Both the position numbers and the translations under genes were made by a program. Shown here in pieces: positions 5,874 to 6,651 of a DNA stretch of 6,651 bases. The DNA lies in NCBI GenBank assembly GCA_947445425.1, contig CANFFA010000135.1, positions 1 through 6,651 on the forward strand. The letters are read 5' to 3'. The stretch is from Paludibacteraceae bacterium (lineage in GTDB: Bacteria; Bacteroidota; Bacteroidia; Bacteroidales; Paludibacteraceae). The notes below the pieces were generated by a model that searched no databases, was not told the DNA's origin, and saw only the letters and a list, made by a program, of their open reading frames with translations. The stretch's first letter is position 1. Every line of letters starts with the position of its first letter.

Positions 5874-6651
5874 CTAAATTTCTTCTTCAACGACTAAATT
5901 ATCTATGATGAAATTTTGTCTTTCGGGTGTGTTTTTCCCCATATAAAAAGAAAGTAAGTCTGATACTGCATCTTCTTTTTTGAGTGTTACTTGATCCATA
6001 CGCATGTCCTTGCCAATAAAGTGTTTAAATTCATCAGGCGAGATTTCACCTAAACCCTTGAATCGGGTAATCTCAGGATTGGTTCCCAAACGTGACAAAG
6101 CATTCAATCTTTCCTCGTCAGAATAACAATATACAGTTTCCTTTTTATTCCGTACTCTGAAAAGTGGTGTTTGAAGAATATAAACGTGGCCTTTTTTAAT
6201 TAAATCTGGGAAAAATTGTAAGAAAAATGTTATCAAGAGCAAGCGAATGTGCATACCGTCAACATCAGCATCCGTAGCCACAATCACTTTATTATAACGT
6301 AATCCTTCTATTCCATCTTCAATATTCAAGGCTGCTTGTAAAAGATTAAACTCTTCATTTTCATACACAACCTTCTTAGTCAATCCATAACTGTTCAGGG
6401 GTTTTCCTTTTAGACTAAAGACCGCTTGGGTATTTACATCCCGACTTTTTGTAATCGATCCACTTGCAGAATCACCTTCTGTAATAAAGATACTTGCATT
6501 TTCTGTATTCCCCTTTGAATCATTGTAATGAATCCTACAGTCACGCAATTTCTTATTGTGTAAATTTACCTTTTTCGCTCGCTCTCTTGCTAATTTTGTA
6601 ACGCCAGCAATCGCTTTACGCTCCTTCTCTGAATCTTGAATTTTTTGAAGT
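5874..6651 (-). CDS. parE: DNA topoisomerase IV subunit B, C-terminal part (5' end outside window)
   Basis: This is the ATPase/TOPRIM subunit of topoisomerase IV, which with ParC unlinks daughter chromosomes. Only the last 258 codons are visible; the frame stays open through the right edge, and the TTG at 6546-6548 is an internal Leu, not a start. In the visible part (residue 1 at 6650) there is a basic segment ([17 protein letters not shown]) that leads into the TOPRIM domain, with EGDSASG at 58-64 and the metal-binding DADVDG at 127-132. TRFKGLGEI follows at 195-203 and the C-terminal [12 protein letters not shown] at 237-248. The EGDSASGS form and the [10 protein letters not shown] segment resemble ParE rather than GyrB of Bacteroidota, where EGDSAGG and RGKILN are usual. 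The protein ends soon after TOPRIM, as type IIA B subunits of this size do. A GyrB paralogue is the alternative, but is less likely. Confidence 0.9.
   Translation of the reverse strand, partial: LQKIQDSEKERKAIAGVTKLARERAKKVNLHNKKLRDCRIHYNDSKGNTENASIFITEGDSASGSITKSRDVNTQAVFSLKGKPLNSYGLTKKVVYENEEFNLLQAALNIEDGIEGLRYNKVIVATDADVDGMHIRLLLITFFLQFFPDLIKKGHVYILQTPLFRVRNKKETVYCYSDEERLNALSRLGTNPEITRFKGLGEISPDEFKHFIGKDMRMDQVTLKKEDAVSDLLSFYMGKNTPERQNFIIDNLVVEEEI

Noticed and set aside
6546..6548. TTG as the start of a short 224-residue gene
   Set aside because: The same frame stays open to the window edge and the upstream residues match the ParE region before TOPRIM, so this is an internal Leu codon.

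Overview
This window is AT-rich and all of its credible genes lie on the minus strand, so they read from right to left. It looks like a chromosomal housekeeping stretch from a member of the Bacteroidota. I infer this from the protein character of ParE, Gnd and TadA, from start codons preceded by A/T-rich leaders without a Shine-Dalgarno sequence, and from an exact TAnnTTTG-type promoter element before zwf. A Sphingobacteria- or Flavobacteria-like host is my best guess, but genus cannot be set from the sequence alone.

In transcription order the layout is: the 3' part of parE (topoisomerase IV subunit B), which runs off the right edge; a 94-nt gap holding a perfect 12-bp palindrome; tadA (tRNA adenosine deaminase); corA (divalent-cation channel) 29 nt downstream; a 311-nt gene-free region rich in small dyads; and then the oxidative pentose phosphate cluster gnd, zwf, pgl, which ends almost at the left edge. 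No RNA gene, CRISPR array, insertion sequence or other mobile element is visible, and I found no credible gene on the plus strand.

The last three genes encode the whole oxidative branch. Zwf oxidises glucose 6-phosphate to the lactone, Pgl hydrolyses the lactone to 6-phosphogluconate, and Gnd oxidatively decarboxylates that to ribulose 5-phosphate. They probably form an operon led by gnd. Two signals complicate this: a possible internal promoter before zwf, and a terminator-like hairpin between zwf and pgl.

The most interesting observation concerns cofactor use. In both dehydrogenases, the residues that normally grip the 2'-phosphate of NADP+ appear to be replaced: Gnd has Asn-Tyr-Glu where the family usually has Asn-Arg-Thr, and Zwf has Ser-Gln where an Arg is usual. 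Together they suggest a pathway shifted toward NAD+. A second oddity is CorA, whose signature GMN motif reads GTN. There is no sign of a wholly new multi-gene system here.
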